A DNA stretch of 64,000 bases, taken from NCBI GenBank assembly GCA_938091335.1, contig CALLJG010000007.1:1-64000 (forward strand). Reading direction: 5' to 3'. This DNA is from an uncultured Thermodesulfobacterium sp. GTDB lineage: Bacteria; Desulfobacterota; Thermodesulfobacteria; Thermodesulfobacteriales; Thermodesulfobacteriaceae. The notes beneath the pieces are model-generated. The model was not told the origin of the DNA. It made no database searches and saw only the letters and a list, made by a program, of their open reading frames with translations. Of the stretch, positions 60,935 to 64,000 are shown piece by piece; the first letter of the stretch is position 1, and each line of letters begins with the position of its first letter. Position numbers and translations under genes: made by a program.

Positions 60935-61192
60935 TTATTTATCATATCCTGGAAGTTCTAAATGAGTACAACTTCCTGTAGGACAAGAGTAACTTTCAGT
61001 AATTCTTGGTTTTTCAGAAGAACTTCCAGAATCACTTACTATTGAATTAACTATACTCATTAATCTTGTAATATTTTCACTATCGCAGTTTTTACATTTT
61101 ACCTTTGATATTTCTTCTTTATTTTTAAAAAATACCTCAAATTCTGTTCCACAATTTTGACATTTAAATTCATATATAGGCATTTTTATCAC
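60935..61192 (-). CDS. FmdB-family zinc ribbon protein
   Basis: MPIYEFKCQNCGTEFEVFFK...VKCKNCDSENITRLMS. Confidence 0.92.
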   Translation of the reverse strand: MIKMPIYEFKCQNCGTEFEVFFKNKEEISKVKCKNCDSENITRLMSIVNSIVSDSGSSSEKPRITESYSCPTGSCTHLELPGYDK

Positions 61193-61199
61193 CTCTTTT

Positions 61200-61451
61200 T
61201 TACAAATTATTATTTCTTCCTGTACATATTTTACAAACTTTAGTTTTTATTTTATAAGATTTTACAAAATATCCAATGAAAATATCTAAAAATCCAAAAT
61301 AAGCCTCCCTTATTCTCCGGAAATCTAATATAATTTTTCGTTCATTTTTGAGAGCTTCTTCTATTATATATTTTAATTTATTTGCCTTATCAGGATGATA
61401 AGCTATACATTCCTGAGTAACTTCAAAAATATCAATTATTTTGTTTTTCAT
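61200..61451 (-). CDS. Small STAS-like/DUF4325-like hypothetical protein
   Basis: KIILDFRRIREAYFGFLDIFIGYFVKSY resembles a STAS-like core. Confidence 0.4.
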   Translation of the reverse strand: MKNKIIDIFEVTQECIAYHPDKANKLKYIIEEALKNERKIILDFRRIREAYFGFLDIFIGYFVKSYKIKTKVCKICTGRNNNL

Positions 61452-61601
61452 TAAATTTGTTTCTTAAAATTTTCGAAAACAATTTAATCACTTTTCAATA
61501 TTTTAAAAGACCTTTTTATTTTTTGATTATCAAATTTTTTAACTTTTATATAGACTCATAGAAATTCCAATAGAAAAGGATAAAGCAAGATACTCTACCA
61601 A

Positions 61602-61689
61602 TGCCCGGGGCCGGACTCGAACCGGCACGGAGGTTTTACCTCCAGTGGATTTTAAGTCCACAGCGTCTACCTAATTCCGCCACCCGGGC
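61602..61689 (-). tRNA. tRNA-Leu (anticodon UAA)
   Basis: GCCCGGG/CCCGGGC acceptor, GTGGA-CTTAAAA-TCCAC anticodon arm, long variable arm (TGGAGGTAAAACCTCCG); CCA not encoded. Confidence 0.95.
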
Positions 61690-61849
61690 AAAAATAAAAT
61701 CTTTTAAAATAATAACCTAATTTAAAAAATTAACAAGATTATCTAAATCTAAACCTGATATTTACCACCCTAAAGCCTTGTAAAGAAAAGCAAAATTATT
61801 AAAACCCCAACTTTAAGCTGACAAATTTAATTGAAAAATTGGATATCAA

Positions 61850-62470
61850 AAAGAACCAAATCATCTACCAATTCCTCTTTAAAACTTATTTTCTAAAAGT
61901 TCCATAAATCTTTTTAAATCTTCAAATAAACTTTTTTCCCCTCATTCAATAAAAGCTAATACTATACCAAGTTCAGATGGACATTTTCTTACTATTTGCA
62001 TACAATTATTAAGATTCCATTTTGACTTATCTACATTTTTTTCTTATTTCAAAATATATATTAATATTTGCTCTCTCACTTAAATCAGCTATATTTATTA
62101 ACATAAATCATATTGAAAACTTCATTTATTAATTATTTTATTGTCCGGGAAAAAATTTCTTTTCAAGATTTTTAAAAATTTCTCTTGCTTTTACAGAAAC
62201 AATTTTTTATCAAAATTATTGGATCAATAAAAATTTGTAAAACAAAACCTTTTAAGCCATAATATCCTTTTTAGTTATTTCAAAACCAATATTGAAATAA
62301 ATCTCTTTCTTCGCTTTTGTATTCTCAAAATTTGTTTAGAAGTTTTATAAGTAAATAAAAAATCCATTTCGCTCTTCTTTACTTAATGTTTTTTAAAATT
62401 TAGCTATAGTGTATTTAAAAAACTTTTAGTATTTTCATATTCATCCTGATAGGGCTTTGTTTCAAAAAAT
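61850..62470 (-). pseudogene. Decayed gene remnant
   Basis: Coding-like fragments broken by stops/frameshifts: LINIADLSERANINIYFEIR, KNVDKSKWNLNNCMQIVRKCPSELGIVLAFIE*GEKSLFEDLKRFMELLENKF, AREIFKNLEKKFFPGQ. Confidence 0.5.
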
Positions 62471-62482
62471 AAAAATTTTTTA

Positions 62483-63076
62483 TTAAATTTTTAAGGTTCC
62501 ATTAATGAAAATATCTACATAGACATCAAGAACTTCATTGAAATCATAATCATTTTTATGAATATTAAGGCATTCTCTAATCTCTTTAGCATAAAAGTAT
62601 GAAAAAAACATTCCAAGAAAAGCTCTTGCCGCTAAATTACTATTAAATTTTCTTAAAACATCCTTTTTTTGTAAAGTATCAAAATACTCGGAAAGTAATC
62701 TTAATGTATTCTCTATAACATTTTCATGAATTTTTTTGATTTTTTCAGGATACCTTTGCATTTCAGAATGCATAATCTTCACAAGATCCTTTTTAGATTC
62801 CAAAAGTTTGATAAATTCATAAGCAATAATCTTAAGAGCCTTTTCATAGGAAATATTTTTAACATTTTCAAGAATTTCTTTAAGTTTAGGTAAAAAGGAA
62901 TAGGTATTTATAACTTCTTCAAATAAATTTTCTTTAGAAGGAAAATACCTGAACAGCGTTACTTCTGTTATTTTTGCTTCCTTAGCAATCTCTTTAGTGG
63001 TAGCTCCCAAATAACCTTTTTGAGAAAAAAGTTTTAGAGCCGATTCTAAAATCTTTTTCTTAGTTATTTCAGACAA
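62483..63076 (-). CDS. TetR-family transcriptional regulator
   Basis: KKKILESALKLFSQKGYLGATTKEIAKEAKITEVTLFRYFPSKENLFEEVI. Confidence 0.93.
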   Translation of the reverse strand: MSEITKKKILESALKLFSQKGYLGATTKEIAKEAKITEVTLFRYFPSKENLFEEVINTYSFLPKLKEILENVKNISYEKALKIIAYEFIKLLESKKDLVKIMHSEMQRYPEKIKKIHENVIENTLRLLSEYFDTLQKKDVLRKFNSNLAARAFLGMFFSYFYAKEIRECLNIHKNDYDFNEVLDVYVDIFINGTLKI

Positions 63077-63150
63077 TTTTTTTCCTTTTGCAAGTACTTA
63101 CTTTAATCTTATATTAATACCAAATTTTTTCAACTAATTTTTGCTAATTC

Positions 63151-63822
63151 TTGACTTTTCTTTTTTATTCTATAAAATTTAGTAATATTTTAAATATGAA
63201 TTTGACAGGGAAAAAAGAGTATTTTGAAAAGTTTTATACTCCCTTTGGGGTACTTCTATATAAACTTCATTTTCCTGCTAACTTTGTCACTTTACTGTCT
63301 CTTTTAGTTGGAACTGCTTCAGCTTTAGCTTATAAAAGTGAAAATCTACTTTTAGGTATGTCTCTTTTAATAATTTCTGGAATTTTGGACTTATCAGATG
63401 GAGTAGTAGCAAGACTTTCTGGGAAACCAACTAAATTTGGAGCTATTTTTGATTGGGTAACAGATAAATGGATAGATGGTGTAATACTTGGAACAGTAGG
63501 TTATTTTTATGCTGGTCCATTTTGGGCTATTTTAGTGGTTAATACTTCAATGTTACATTCTTTTATTAAGCCAGTAGTTTATGCAGAAATTGGATATTTA
63601 GTAAAAATAAAGGGAAAAATCCGAGATCCTTTAGAAAATATAGGATTTTTTGGAAGACCAGAAACTTATATTTTTCTTGTCATTTTTACTATTTTAGAAA
63701 AATTTAATACTCAAATAGGTTTAAATTATGGAATAAAATTAATTGCACTTCTTACTTTATTTTCCTTATTTCAAAGAATAGGATATCTTTATAAAAATTT
63801 TGCCAAATCTTATGATGAATAA
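63151..63822 (+). CDS. CDP-alcohol phosphatidyltransferase-family membrane protein (start may be ATG 63196)
   Basis: LDLSDGVVARLSGKPTKFGAIFDWVTDKWIDG CDP-OH-P motif. Confidence 0.88.
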   Translation: MTFLFYSIKFSNILNMNLTGKKEYFEKFYTPFGVLLYKLHFPANFVTLLSLLVGTASALAYKSENLLLGMSLLIISGILDLSDGVVARLSGKPTKFGAIFDWVTDKWIDGVILGTVGYFYAGPFWAILVVNTSMLHSFIKPVVYAEIGYLVKIKGKIRDPLENIGFFGRPETYIFLVIFTILEKFNTQIGLNYGIKLIALLTLFSLFQRIGYLYKNFAKSYDE

Positions 63823-64000
63823 ACCTTATATAACCATAGTATCTGAAGTAACTGTGGATGGGAAACTCACTCTTTATAGAGGAGCATCAAGTAAAGAACT
63901 TATGAGCATCATGACAAAAGAGGTTTATAAATATCTTCACAGTATAAGAGCTCAGGTTGATGGAATAATGGTAGGTTGTGAAACGGTAAGAACTGATGAT
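63812..64000 (+). CDS. RibD C-terminal-like reductase (archaeal/Rib7-like), truncated at window edge
   Basis: MMNKPYITIVSEVTVDGKLTLYRGASSKELM...HSIRAQVDGIMVGCETVRTDD; not in the ORF track. Confidence 0.7.
   Translation, partial: MMNKPYITIVSEVTVDGKLTLYRGASSKELMSIMTKEVYKYLHSIRAQVDGIMVGCETVRTDD

Overview
AT-rich, gene-dense 64 kb bacterial chromosome segment. The gene content suggests an anaerobic thermophile of the Thermodesulfobacteria type, but that assignment is inference. Most of the window is housekeeping or energy metabolism: pyrD/pyrK, murJ, ribBA, HU, an amrS-type radical SAM protein, MoxR-DUF58-transglutaminase, trmJ and a TrmA-family methyltransferase, a 1401-aa acyl-CoA dehydratase activase fusion, split ATP synthase Fo genes (atpZ-I-B-E), comM, hypCD with a periplasmic [NiFe] hydrogenase, a GAPOR-like tungsten oxidoreductase, arsR-permease-thioredoxin-FmdE, ftsK-lolA, tonB/exbD, an FBP aldolase/phosphatase, an H-protein paralogue, fabD, korDABC, ilvC, hemL, rsmA and mltG. 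There are two tRNAs (Phe-GAA and Leu-UAA). I saw no CRISPR array, prophage or intact IS element. The best leads are: a GcvH-like protein whose lipoylation lysine is replaced by Glu; an arsR-permease-Trx-FmdE cassette with two palindromic operator candidates and an apparently leaderless mRNA; a GAPOR-like enzyme beside a hydrogenase; several genes whose conserved N-termini can only be reached from non-ATG/GTG/TTG codons, probably AUU; a collapsed PolX-like gene; a hairpin between atpB and atpE; decayed intergenic gene remnants; and unusual gene overlaps. All family calls are from sequence reading and memory of motifs; no database search was run.
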